Below are positions 44,930-55,611 of a DNA stretch of 64,000 nucleotides, one piece after another. How positions within the stretch are numbered: position 1 is the first letter of the stretch; every line of letters begins with the position of its first letter. Source of the DNA: Ceratotherium simum simum (lineage: Eukaryota > Chordata > Mammalia > Perissodactyla > Rhinocerotidae); NCBI RefSeq assembly GCF_000283155.1, contig NW_004454179.1:1511210-1575209 (forward strand), in the 5' to 3' direction. The notes beneath the pieces were generated by a model, which had not been told where the DNA came from, did not search any database, and saw only the letters and a program-made list of their open reading frames with translations. Made by a program: the position numbers and the translations under genes.

Positions 44930-45720
44930 GACCCTCGCTCCCTTCAGTCTTGCCCCTTACAGTGCTCCTGCCAGAGTCCTCTCTTATGGAGGTAAATCTC
45001 TGATCCTCCCTTGTCTGAGGATAAAGTCCACATCTCCAGAGTGTCATGTAGAGCCTCTGACCTGGCCCTAGCTTTTCTCCACCCTCATCACTTGTCGCTT
45101 CCCTAGAGAGCAGTGTATTCATTCCTTAGCTGAGATTGAGGATTGAGGATGAAATATTAGAGGCTTGAAGAGAAAGGTAAAGGCATGAAGGTGGTGTAGG
45201 AGAGTAGAGAGCAGTCGGGACATGGGGTGTGACTGCCGGGCAGCAGTGAGAGTCTCCTGAGGTAGGTGATGATGGATGTAAAGTGAGACCAGCTGGCGCT
45301 GGCCACAGGGGTACAGGTGTGCAGGAGATGGAGGCTTGAATTCCGCTGGTTGTCTGACTAACCCATTCCACTTCTTGTCTCTACTTTTGCACATGCTAGG
45401 TCCTCCATCTAAAACACTTCCTTTCTCTTCTTTGCGTGGAAAAATCTTTCTTTTCCTTGAAGAAACCCTGATTGATAATTTTATCCTTTTTCCAGACATT
45501 CTCCCTTCACCCGCATGATATTTGGTCATCTCCCACCATTCTGTTCCCAATGTTCCATTAATCAGCCGCGTTTATTGCACTTACCAGGCCATGACAAGTG
45601 TCTGTTCATAGCTGTCTCTACTAGACTGTGAACTCAGCAAGGGCAAGGATGTGATCTTTTGATATCCCAGTTCATAACAGTGCCTGGCGTGTGGTAGACA
45701 TGTATAATAAATGCTGGATG
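44930..45720 (+). mobile_element. L2 LINE C-terminus and 3' UTR, interrupted
   Basis: 'GAGCCTCTGACCTGGCCCTA' (about 45050) lies left of the break. 'ACTTTTGCACATGCTAGGTC', 'CTAGACTGTGAACTCAGCAA' and 'AACAGTGCCTGGCGTGTGGT' lie right of it. The break is filled by a reversed L2 piece. Confidence 0.8.
45120..45355 (-). mobile_element. Reversed L2-type piece within an L2
   Basis: 'AGGAGAGTAGAGAGCAGTCG', 'TGACTGCCGGGCAGCAGTGA' and 'ATGTAAAGTGAGACCAGCTG' correspond to the reverse complement of an upstream part of L2 ORF2, opposite to its surroundings. Confidence 0.65.
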
Positions 45721-45884
45721 GATTAATACAAAGTTTCTCTCTAAAGTGTTAAGCACTTGCTCTTGCTGGATTGGGGGTCATTTTAAAAATGAATTCCACT
45801 AGTAGTATATGACATGAAAAATTTTATTGGTTTCATTTTTAGTCTGATCTGTCCCTACCATATATCCAAGTTAATAGATCTTTC

Positions 45885-45950
45885 CAAGTATACACATATA
45901 TGTACATGTATGTATATATGTGTCTATATACATACATACATATCTACATG
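45885..45950. repeat. Imperfect (TA)/(CATA) tract
   Basis: Runs of ACATATATGTACATGTATGT-type alternation, about 60 bases, partly self-complementary. Confidence 0.8.
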
Positions 45951-47350
45951 AGAGTGAAGGAAATTTAAAGAGATCAAAGAGTATGAATAAATATTAAGTA
46001 TCTGGGATAACAAACTTCATAGATGCCTGCATGATGCACATGGCTTATCTGTTCTCTTTCAGATGGGCCTCCTTAGCTAGTAGAAAACAGGTTAAAACCC
46101 TAAAAGGTATATGAGCCAGTATTGAACACATCTATATTTGCAAGTTGAATTGAAGTTATGATTATAAAAATGTAGTCTTGAAAAGGTTTTTTCCAGTCAT
46201 GTAGAAACATCTGGAGATTTTAAGTGCCAAAACAATTTCATATAGTTTACAAATGAGTAAAACCCAGAGAGAAATTAAGGGGTACCTTTTTTCTGAGGTA
46301 ATGATTTTACATTTTTCCTTAGGACTGAGGGGACTTGAGTTCTGTTGTGATGTGTCATTGAAGGACTGTGGTGCCAGACAATCTTCCCCACCTTCTAAAC
46401 TTTAGTTTCCCCATGTATAAAATATGAGATTTGGTCTGAATTATTACCAAGGTCGTTTTGAATCATCTGTGATTCTGGAAAGTTATGAAACACGGCCTGT
46501 AACCATGGTGAGGAAAGTTGATTGGTGACTCCAAAAATAGACTTATTTTCTCCTTCTGCATAACATTGTTCCTCTCCCATTGATTAAGTTACTTTGTGTA
46601 TATTGCCTTAATAATAAACCAATTTCTTGAATTTTTTTTCTTAATTCTGAGTGCTCAAAAGTGAATGAAAGATTGTCTTAAATAACAAACAAACAAGTTC
46701 TTGTCTCTTGTTTTAAATATAGATCTGAATTATTGTGCTCTTTTGCATTCCTGTTGTAGGTATTCAGAAAGCAGAAGGTGGTGATTTGGTAAATTTAGAA
46801 ACTATTTCGCATCAGTTTCTGCTGTCTTTTGTGTTTGTGTGAGAACCCCATTCAAAATATGTCTTATTTATTCTTCCCTCAAAATATGCTTTCCTTCATT
46901 TTTTGCCTTTCAGCTGGCAACAAGTCCATATTTATAAATACTTAACAGATTTTGTCAAGATCCTTAGCAGTTATTTTTCTCTATTAATGTATAGGTAATC
47001 TAGGCAGACATCAGTACATTTTGTTCCTAAGCCCTTTGATTTCTTGATGGGTTGCATCATAAGCCTGTCCTCGGTGCAGTGGTGTCCTATGGGGTCCTCC
47101 TTGAATCACTCGGAGGTTGCAAGGTCTGTGACCATGCCGTGCCCCTCAGGGACTGTCCCCTGTGTGGAGCACTCCACCTGAAATGAGGTATCCTGACCTA
47201 GTTGGGCCAAGTACAGTGCTGGTAGGCAGAGTCTCCCTGTCTGTTAGCGTCCGTGCTGGATCCAGCCCTTTGAAACAGATTATCAGCTCATTTAAATGAC
47301 TAGAGAATTAACAGAAATTTAATTTTCTCTCTCTATTCTGTAATAATATA
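45951..47350. other. Non-coding sequence, mostly unique
   Basis: A MIR-class piece is at about 46310-46480 ('TTTAGTTTCCCCATGTATAA'). The rest, including 46560-47350, shows no recognised gene or repeat. Confidence 0.4.
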
Positions 47351-47354
47351 TATC

Positions 47355-47460
47355 CGAAGTATCATGTCACTGACTAGCTGTGTAAGATTAGACAAGTCAC
47401 TTACCTTCTCTTAGCCTCAGTTTCATCCTCTATAAAGTTCAGATTTCATTTCTAAAATGC
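47355..47460 (+). mobile_element. MIR fragment carrying the ERE insertion site
   Basis: 'GACTAGCTGTGTAAGATTAG' and 'TTAGCCTCAGTTTCATCCTC' are MIR core sequence on the plus strand. Confidence 0.75.
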
Positions 47461-47466
47461 CTTTGG

Positions 47467-47657
47467 GGGGCCGGCCCTGTGGCTTAGCGGTTAAGTGCAC
47501 GTGCTCTGCTGCTGGCTGCCTGGTTCGGATCCCAGGTGCGCACCGATGCACCGCTTCTCCGGCCATGCTGAGGCCGCGTCCCACATACAGCAACTAGAAG
47601 GATGTGCAGCTATGACATACAACTACCTACTGGGGATTTGGGGGGAGAATAAATAAA
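47467..47657 (+). mobile_element. ERE SINE (short-tail type), left of gap
   Basis: 'GGCCGGCCCTGTGGCTTAGC', 'GGCCATGCTGAGGCCGCGTC', 'AGCAACTAGAAGGATGTGC' and 'CTACTGGGGATTTGGGGGG', ending AGAATAAATAAA at the gap edge. Confidence 0.93.
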
Positions 47658-47757
47658 NNNNNNNNNNNNNNNNNNNNNNNNNNNNNNNNNNNNNNNNNNN
47701 NNNNNNNNNNNNNNNNNNNNNNNNNNNNNNNNNNNNNNNNNNNNNNNNNNNNNNNNN
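47658..47757. other. Assembly gap, exactly 100 N
   Basis: A round 100-base gap is a convention for unknown length, so the true distance between the two ERE halves is not known. Confidence 1.
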
Positions 47758-47956
47758 CAGCAACTAGAAGGATGTGCAGCTATGACATACAACTATCTAC
47801 TGGGGCTTTGGGGAGAAAAAGGGAAAAAAAGGAGGAGGATTGGCAATAGATGTTAGCTTAGTGCTAGTCTTCCTCAGCAAAAAGAGGAGGATTGGCATAG
47901 ATGTTAGCTCAGGGCTGATCTTCCTCACAAAAATAAATAAATAAATAAAAATAAAA
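47758..47956 (+). mobile_element. ERE SINE (long-tail type), right of gap
   Basis: Starts mid-element at CAGCAACTAGAAGGATGTGC, then 'CTATCTACTGGGGCTTTGGG', two 'ATGTTAGCT' modules and an (AATA)n tail. The 44-base segment from CAGCAACTAG to CTACTGGGG also ends the left copy, so the same portion is present twice. TAAAATGCCTTTGG (47453-47466) and TAAAATGCCCTTGG (47957-47970) frame the whole. Confidence 0.93.
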
Positions 47957-47970
47957 TAAAATGCCCTTGG

Positions 47971-48489
47971 CTCCAAAATTCTTTTATTTTTTTCTTTATA
48001 GCTTTGTCATCCTCTCTCCAGCCCTAAACTGACTGATGGCAATCAGTAGTCTTAAACTTCAGCAAGTCTCAGTCCTTTCTCATGGTACTTCCTCAAACCA
48101 GTATGGTTTATTTTTCTACCCTACAGGAATTTGTAGAGATTTTAAAAAAGCATTTATGATGATTTTAGTCCATTTATTTTTCTGTACATTTTGAGACCAG
48201 ATTTAACTCAACAACTCAGTTTGTTTTTGCTTGTGTACCTGGACAATAGCCTAAAAATAATGCATACTTATTTTTGTAGAAATAATCATTAAACGTTTTT
48301 TTCAGGAAGCATTGTTGTGAGTCTTTATTAATGAGAACTAAGCTAATTAGATACTATTGACCTCAGCTATGGGGCAATATTAAGAGAGCAGTTCTTTAAT
48401 ATTTACTCATTACTCATCATCAGTCAAGAATCTTTGTTCTAATCAGTGTTTTCAAACTGTTGAAACTAAAAACAATCTTTGGAAACAGA
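47971..48489. other. Unique AT-rich sequence
   Basis: Nothing recognised. Confidence 0.3.
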
Positions 48490-48777
48490 GTTAGAGAAAG
48501 TTCTAGAATAGGATGTTTATTCATTCAAGAAATACTTATTGAGTGCCTACCAGGTAGTCTTTGGATTATCAGTGACCAAAACAAAAATCCTTGACATAAT
48601 GGAGTTTATTTTCTAGCAAGGGAAGACAGTAATCAATAAGCATAATAAATATTTGTTATATAATTTGTAATAAGGTGGTAAGAACTGTGGAAAAATGAAA
48701 AAGTTGGGTAGGAAAAGGGTGGTGGAGAGTGGAGATCTGGGTTGCAGTGTAAATACCATGATTAGGAAAGGAGGTAT

Positions 48778-49388
48778 CGTGGGCAGAATGACCCCCAAAG
48801 ATGTCCATGCCCTAATCCCTAGAACCTATAGATAGGTTAAGGTACATGGCAAAAAGGACTTTCCAGCTTTGGTTAAAGTTACAGATCTTAAAATATGGAA
48901 ATTATCCTGGATTATCCAAGTGATCCAATCTAATCCATAAGCCCTTAAAAGTAGAGTAGTAGTTAGAGTCAGAGAGATGTGGCTGAAGTTGGAGTGATTC
49001 AAAATGTGAGAGACTCAATCCACCAATGCTAGAGGGGTGCCACGTGGAAAGCATGAGAAGGAAGGAGGGCATCCTCGAGGAGCAAGGACCAGCCTCCAAC
49101 TGATAGCCAGCAAGGAAAAGGGATCTCTCTTACAGCTGCAAGAGACTGAATGCAGCCAACAACCTGATTGATCCTAGATGCAAATGTATCCCCACAGCCT
49201 CCAAAAAAAAAAGTGCAGCCCTGCTAACACCTTGATTTTGGCCTAGTAAGACTCCCAGCAGTGGACCCAGCTGAGCCATGCTGTGCTCAGACTTCTGACC
49301 CACAGAACTATGAGATTATAAATGGGTATTGATTTAAGCCCCTGAATCTGTAGTAATCGCTCACAGCAGCAATAGAAAACTCAAATAC
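48778..49388 (+). mobile_element. MaLR LTR, MLT1-type, inserted in L2
   Basis: 'GGGCAGAATGACCCCCAAAG', 'TGTCCATGCCCTAATCCCTA', 'ATTATCCTGGATTATCCAAG', 'AACACCTTGATTTTGGCCTA' and 'GACCCACAGAACTATGAGAT' follow the MLT1 order. Confidence 0.88.
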
Positions 49389-49874
49389 AGGGGATGAGAA
49401 AGTTAGCTAAGTGTATCAGGGAAAGAGTATTCCAGGCAGAGAGAACAAGAAGAGCCAAATCCTAAAGCGAGTTCCACATGGAGTGTTCGAGAAAGAGCAG
49501 GTGGCCACTGTGGCTGGAGTGGAGAGAGCAAAGGGATGAGTAGTAGGAGATGAGGTCAGAAAGGCACCTGGGGTGGAGGGTAGAGATCATGAAGGGCTTT
49601 GGCTTTTATTCTGAGTGAGCTAGGGAGTCACTGCAGCATTTTGATCAGAGAAGCAATATGATTGGACTTACTTTCTAAAAGGATCATGCTGGCTGCTCTG
49701 AAAATAGACCCTAATGAAGAAGCCGGGAGACCAGTTAGGAAAGGATAATAGAAATCCTGACACAAGATGGTGGTGGCTTAGACCAGTGCTAGTAGAGATA
49801 GTGAGAAACGGTTGGATTTTAGATATATTTTGAAGATAAAGTCTATTTCTTTGTGACTTAGATGTGGGGTATGA

Positions 49875-49893
49875 GAGAGAGAGAGAGAGAGAA
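49875..49893 (+). repeat. (GA)n tract
   Basis: About nine GA units inside the L2. Confidence 0.9.
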
Positions 49894-50069
49894 TAGTCAA
49901 AGATAATTTTGTAGTTTGGGGCCTGAACAACAGGAAAGGTGAAGTTGCTGTCAGTTAAGATGTGGAAAGCTGTGGGTGGAGGAGATCTGGGGTGGAGGGG
50001 AGAACTGCAGTTCAGTTTGGACATACCGAGGATGAGATGTCTGTTAGACATCCAATTGGAGATGCATAG

Positions 50070-50572
50070 TGTGGTAGGCAGAATAATGGCCCCCAAAGAG
50101 GTCCATATCCTAATCCCCAGAACCTGTGAATATGTCACTTTAGATAGCAAGAGAAACTTTGCAAGTGTGGTTAAGTTAAGGACCTTGAGATGGAGATATT
50201 ATCCTGTATTATCCAGGTGGGCCAACCTAATAACGTGAGTCCTTAAAAATGGAGAACTTTCTGGTAGTGGTCAGAGGGAGATGTGACTCTGGAATAATTG
50301 TCAGAGAGATGCAATGTTGCTGGTTTTGAAGATAGAGAAAGGGGCCATGGGCCAAGGAATGTAAGTGGCCTCTAGAAGCTGGAAGTGGCAAGGAAATGAA
50401 TTCTCCCCTAGGGCCTCAAGAAAGGAACACAACCCTGCCAACATCTTGATTTTAGCCCAGTGCGACCTATATCTGACCCACAGAACTATAAGATAATAAA
50501 TTTGTGTTGTCTTAAGTCACTAAATTTGTGGTAGTTTGTTACAACAGCCATATAAAACTAATACACCAAGTA
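50070..50572 (+). mobile_element. Second MaLR LTR, MLT1-type, inserted in the same L2
   Basis: 'TGGTAGGCAGAATAATGGCC', 'GTCCATATCCTAATCCCCAG', 'ATTATCCTGTATTATCCAGG', 'AAGATAATAAATTTGTGTTG' and a final 'AAAACTAATACACCA'. It is the same family type and direction as the copy at 48.8 kb. Confidence 0.92.
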
Positions 50573-51654
50573 AGCAGTTGGATATGAGTCTGGAGGTGAG
50601 GAGAGAGGTCTGGATGTTGAAAGCATGGAGATGGTATTTAAAGCCATGGGACTGAATGAGAGATCACCAAAAGAATGAGTTGAGATAGAGAAGAGAAGCG
50701 AACAAAGCATTGAACAGTTGACACTCAACATCAAGAGGTCAGGGAGAAAGAAGGAAATAGTAAAGCATACTGAGAATGATCAACCAAGGAGGTAGGGGCA
50801 AACGAAGAGAGGGTGCTGTCCTGGAAGGCAAGTAAAGAAAGCATATCAAGGAAAAGGGAGTGATCGCTGTGACAAATGCTGCTGATGGGTTAAGTAAGAA
50901 GAAGAGGGAGGCAATGTTAATGACAAGTTTTGCTGCAAAGGAGAGCAAAGAAAAGGGGTGGTAACTGTCAGGAAAAGTGGTGTCAAGAGAACTTTCTTTT
51001 TAGTTTTTAAAGATAGCATTAGGGGCATGTTTTTATTCTGATGGGAACTATCCACTCGAGAGCAACAGTTGTGATAACAGAGAAAGGGAAGAATTGCTGG
51101 GGAAATGTCTTCAAGTAGGCAATAAGGATGGTACGTGGGGCATGAGTTGGGTGCCTCCTTTGATAGGAGAACGGCGAGTTCATTATGGTGCCCGTGGAGA
51201 AGGCAGAGAGTGTAGGGTGGGTTAATGTGGTGGGAGTGTGTGGCAGTTCTCTTCTGATGCTTCTGTTTTCTCAGAGAAATAGGAAGCAGATGAGAATGAG
51301 GATGGGGAAGGTGGTGTGGGGCATTTAATAGACTAGGGACACATAGTAGGATTGCCTGGCAGCATTAAAAGCCCATTAGAAGTCTGTGGTCGTGAATTTA
51401 AAGGAGTAAATGCCACCGCGCACCTTTGAGAAAAGTGCTTCCTAATAGTAGATACCTCCTTCCTCCATTAAAAAAAAAAAAGCCAAATATTAAAGGAAAA
51501 TGTGAGGTGGAATTATAAGGGAAGCCCAGTATTTCCTTATTTCTTATCATTTTGATCACTGCCTAGATTCCTAGAAGATAGCTTGCCTTATAGGGTTATT
51601 AATATTCCTAAATTGTTTAATATAAATCATATTTTGCTAAATCAAATTTAAGTG

Positions 51655-52085
51655 CCATTCTAGTGTGGGTTCCTCTAACAGAACCTGGAGAAGGGTTTAT
51701 GGACAATTAGTTTATTTTGAGGAGTAATCCCAAAGAAGAGGATTGGGCCTGGGAATAGTTAACAGAGAAGGAAGGAAACTTAGTCCAAGGTTTGTTCAGC
51801 AGCTTGGTTACCACTGTGGCAGCTGGGACTTGATCCCACAGGGGACTCTCCAAGAATGTGCCTTAGAATTGTCTAATGGAGAGACAGAATGGGGAGTAAT
51901 TCATTTTTCATTCACTTACTCCCATCCCCTGCTGGTCATGTGGGGTGTTAAGTCTGTCACAGGACTGTGCATGTGTCGGAATGCTCAGTGGTTCTTACAT
52001 GAGATGAGGGTGCAGCTAAAACCCCTTAAGGGTGGCTTGACCACGATATTCCCAGTACCACATGCAAGGAGCTAAGCCTGTCCTT
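51655..52085. mobile_element. LTR-like interspersed repeat, family uncertain
   Basis: 'GGGTTCCTCTAACAGAACCT', 'GGACAATTAGTTTATTTTGA', 'CAGCTGGGACTTGATCCCAC', 'CAGTACCACATGCAAGGAGC'. This is the layout of reversed ERVL-like LTRs in mammalian DNA. The 110-residue frame across it is not a gene. Confidence 0.5.
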
Positions 52086-52305
52086 GCTGAATACATGATT
52101 TTCATAATTCATCTTCCTGCTCACTGTTTTCCATCCTGTGTGGCTCATTTCATCCAGTGAAGCTGCTTATTAAATGAGGTAAGGCTTTGGGAATTCACTG
52201 GTGGATAAGATGCAGTCCCTGCCCTCAAGTCTCACAGTCTGTTAAGGAGCTTCCAGATTCTTTTTATTCTGTGCATAATGTGGAGCCCAATTCGAATCCT
52301 TTTTA

Positions 52306-52560
52306 TTTATTTTTATTATTATTTTTTTTGTGAGGAAGATTAGCCCTGGGCGAACATCTGTTGTCAATCCTCCTCTTTTTGCTGAAGAAGATTGGCCCTG
52401 GGCTAACATCTGTGCCCATCTTCCTTTACTTTATATGGGACGCCGCCACGGCATGGCTGGACAAGTGGCGCGTCGCTGCGTGCCCGGGATCCGAACCTGC
52501 GAACCCTGGGCCGCCACAGCAGAGCGCGCGCACTTAACCACTACACCACTGGGCTGGCCC
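52306..52560 (-). mobile_element. ERE SINE (CCATATAAAG-type body), minus
   Basis: Reverse copy with 'AAGATTAGCCCTGGGCGAAC', 'CTTTATATGGGACGCCGCCA' and 'CTTAACCACTACACCACTGG'. Flank TCGAATCCTTTTTA occurs at 52292-52305 and 52562-52575. Confidence 0.94.
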
Positions 52561-52639
52561 CTCGAATCCTTTTTAAACAAAAGAATAACGTGATATGGTT
52601 TCTATGTTAGAAGTGGACAAAGGAGTCAATTAATGGCAA

Positions 52640-53165
52640 TATTCTGGTTATCTAATGCTGAATGACAAGCCACCCCAAAACTTAATGATTTAAAACAACA
52701 ATCACCTGTTCCTCTCACAGTTCCTGTGAGTAGGAATTTAGAATCTGGTCAGCTATATGACCTATCTCCATCCCACTCAGCATCAGGAGGGAAGGCTCAA
52801 AGGCTGGGGACTGGAATCATCTTAAGGCTTGCTCACATGGTGCCTGGTCTGGGACACCTGGGCTCCTCGGACGCGTCCTCTCTCCGTGTGACCTCTCCAT
52901 GTGGTCTGTCCAGCATGGAGGCATCAAGGGAGCCAGACTTGTTACATGGCAGCTCGAACCTCCCAAGCTCGTGTGTCCCAAGAGAGAAAGATCCAGAGGA
53001 AAGCTATATTGCCTTTTATCCCTTAGCCTTGGACGTCATACAAAGTCACTTCTGCCTGGTCGCAGGCCTGCCCAGATTCAAGAGGAGGGATCATAGACCC
53101 ACCTCTCGATCGAGGAGTGTTAGCATCACACTGTAAGAAGACATGTGGAATGGGAGATATATGTT
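52640..53165. mobile_element. LTR-like interspersed repeat, family uncertain
   Basis: 'TTATCTAATGCTGAATGACA', 'AGCCACCCCAAAACTTAATG', 'CTCCATGTGGTCTGTCCAGC', 'ACGTCATACAAAGTCACTTC' and 'CTGCCCAGATTCAAGAGGAG' form a well-known mammalian interspersed repeat pattern, which I cannot name with certainty. The 136-residue plus frame inside it has no domain. Confidence 0.65.
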
Positions 53166-53211
53166 GGTGTGGCCATTTTGGGAAAATAAAATCTCACAGG
53201 CAGTGTTATCG

Positions 53212-53385
53212 TCACAATGACTGCTGTCATTTATTGAGGGCTTACTGAGGTCCAGGCATGGTGCTAAGTGCTGAATGTATTATATTATCTCACCACTGGC
53301 AGATGGAATTTGTAAGGTAGCCCCCTTTTACAATGAAACAGTGAGACTCAGCAAGGTTTAGTGATTGGTGTAAGCTCACAATGGA
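53212..53385 (-). mobile_element. MIR SINE (minus)
   Basis: 'CATTTATTGAGGGCTTACTG', 'GGTCCAGGCATGGTGCTAAG' and 'GAAACAGTGAGACTCAGCAA' are reversed MIR. Confidence 0.82.
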
Positions 53386-54299
53386 TTTCTAAATTTAGTA
53401 GTAAAAGGGCAAATAGTGGTGAGGAGTAGGTGGGAGCCTTACTTCCAGAGGGAAAACAGAACCATGGGTCCCTTGACTGACTCCTTCAGCAGCTACTGGG
53501 CAGTCTTCCCCCGCCCCCATTCCCTCTTCCTTCTTCCCTACAGGATCAGTATGTTTTCATTTTGTTCAATTAAATTTCAGTGATGTTTTCCTACACCATG
53601 TTCCCCCTCTGTGCATGTAAATCATTTTAGTTATGTTTTGAATCTATGGATTGATCTGGAAACATAAGTATTATGAAAAGTCACCCAAACTGATTTTTTT
53701 AAAAAGTTTTGGATCATAAACTATTGGTATGCTGGAAACTTGTATGTAAAAAGGACACATTTCCTTATACTAGTGACTCTCAAACTTTTGTGCAGCCAGA
53801 AGGCACCCCTGAGAATCACCTAGGTCAGTGATTTTCAAAGGGGATTTTCCATCCTAATAGGGAGGGAACTACTGTAGTTTGTAAATGCTCCCTCCCTGAC
53901 ATTTCTTCCCTCCTGACCTGAGAATGGCCGGGCTCTAGCACCCAGAAAGGCGATAGCTCTGAAATCCTGTTCATTTTAAACCCCATTATTGAGCATCTCG
54001 TAGGCACTGTTGCTCAATGTGGGTTTAACGAGTGAATTCCATAAGTGTAAAACCTCCAAACTATTGATGCTTTTCCGGTTTTACCCTGCATCTAGGCATC
54101 CAGTTTTTAGAAATTAGAAGCATATTTGATTTTAAGCCCTCGCCCAGGTGCCTAAAAGAACTAATAAATAATTATTTGTTGTTTTGGCCTCACAGCACTG
54201 ATTCAAATACAGACCTTCCAAGGAAGTAGAAACATTATTCTCTTTGTCTGAGTTCATATTGCCATTTAGAAAAGAGTTCTTCAGGTTCTTCTCAAGATG
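53386..54299. other. Non-coding sequence with a hAT-like scrap
   Basis: 53768-53850 holds 'GTGACTCTCAAACTTTTGTG' and 'CAGTGATTTTCAAAGGGG', MER5-like ends placed close together. No gene was seen. Confidence 0.4.
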
Positions 54300-54500
54300 A
54301 TCCATTCATTCATTCAATAAATTTTGATTATCTACTAAGTGCCAGACACTGGGGAGTCTAGAGCAGTGAACCAAACAGACAGAAAATGTCTGCCCTCATG
54401 GAGTTTACATTCTGATGGCTTGAGATAGTTAATAAATATATAACATGTGTAATTTGTCAGATGGTGTGACATGCTATGGAGAAAAATCCTCTGGGGAAAG
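54300..54500 (-). mobile_element. L2 3' end (minus)
   Basis: 'CATTCATTCAATAAATTTTG', 'GTGCCAGACACTGGGGAGTC' and 'CCCTCATGGAGTTTACATTC' are reversed L2. Confidence 0.82.
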
Positions 54501-54559
54501 TGTGAGAGTATGTCACTTTACCGATTTATGTTCCCATGGTGTCCTGTCTTCTCTAAGTA

Positions 54560-54860
54560 GAAGCCAGAGTCCTTACAGTGGCCTGGAAGGCCCTGCGTGA
54601 TCTGACCACTCATCTCCCTGACCTCAGCGCCCTCTCAGTTCTCAGCCACACTGGCCTCCTTGCCGTTCCTCTTTGCCACTCCTTGGGCATCAGCATCGTT
54701 CCTGCTCGTGATGCTTTCCTTTCCCTCTACATAGCCACTCTTCCTTCAGATAACCCTAAGACTAACTCTTCATCTCTTTTTGGTCTTTGCCCAAATGTCA
54801 CCTTCTCAATGGTGCCTTTCCTGACCACCTTATTTTGAATTTCACTCACCCTCCTTACCC
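54560..54860 (+). mobile_element. L2 ORF2 C-terminal fragment
   Basis: The plus frame at 54578-54838 reads 'AWKALRDLTTHLPDLSAL' and 'SHTGLLAVPL', the C-terminal part of the L2 reverse transcriptase protein. Nucleotide phrase 'CAAATGTCACCTTCTCAATG' follows. It lies in inverted orientation to the L2 end at 54300-54500. Confidence 0.88.
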
Positions 54861-55610
54861 ACCACTAGCATTCGTGACTCTCTAGGAGGTCACAGCCCAG
54901 CAGAGGAGGTGACCAGGTGCCACCAGTTGGGCACAACCATTGGCAGAGCAGCATCCCTGGCTTTCTCTCCATGGGGGAGGCCTGCCTGTGGGTTGGAGAG
55001 CCATCTCTGTCTTTCAGTATTGTTGGAGAGTTCTCAGTAGAGGCCCTGCCTAGTGGCAGCACCATAGGAATCTCCCTGGCCTCTTCAGAAGCATGATCCA
55101 GCTCTAAGCTTAATTAGTGGGAATTCCTGGGATGGCATCTGCCTTTGTCACACCATGGGATAATACTTCATATGGATTGGAAGTAGTATCCTGAAATAGA
55201 GGGCCCTCTTTCAGATGGATTATTTCTACCCCATGATTTTTGACTGGGTGTGTTTGGTATGTTTAGTCTGCTTCTCCTCCTTGGCAAGGCCGTTCTTGTT
55301 TTCCTTCTCTGGGAGATATTTCTCTCTTTCATCACCCTCTGTGACTGCCTCGTCTGAGTTCTCAGCTTTCAGTTTCATTGACTATGCTGACCTTTCGTAT
55401 ATTTCTTGTTTTTGTTCAGAAACCGAAACTGCATCTCCTACATAGCTGGTTTATATCTGCCTCATTCCTAGTTTATTAAAAACTTAGCTTTTTCCCCTTG
55501 TCTTTACCATTTCCTGGTCTTACAGCATTAAAAGGAACATCCGTACTTCCACAGGCAAGGTTCCAGAGTCTATGATTTTTGTGACATAATAAACAAAATT
55601 TAAAATGTAA
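54861..55610. other. Non-coding, unique sequence
   Basis: Nothing recognised. The 76-residue frame at 55215-55445 is rich in F/S/C and has no domain. Confidence 0.35.
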
Positions 55611-55611
55611 T

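Larger units (their letters stand above)
48490..51450 (-). mobile_element. L2 LINE (minus), about 3 kb including two LTR insertions
   Basis: Reverse-oriented L2. The 3' UTR is at 48490-48775 ('AAGAAATACTTATTGAGTGC'). ORF2 C-terminal and reverse transcriptase regions lie at 49390-50065, where the minus frame reads 'WMSNRHLILGMSK' and 'RLYLQNISKIQPFLT'. The upstream part is at 50575-51450 ('TAAAGCCATGGGACTGAATG', 'ACAAATGCTGCTGATGGGTT', 'GGATTGCCTGGCAGCATTAA'). Two MaLR LTRs interrupt it. The frame is broken. Confidence 0.9.

Noticed and set aside
2925..52560. Repeated near-identical segments as a CRISPR-like array
   Set aside because: The repeats are dispersed SINEs of about 180-310 bases with target duplications, in a mammalian genome; there is no regular spacer structure.
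52726..53136. 136-codon plus-strand frame
   Set aside because: Lies wholly inside an interspersed LTR-like repeat and has no domain.
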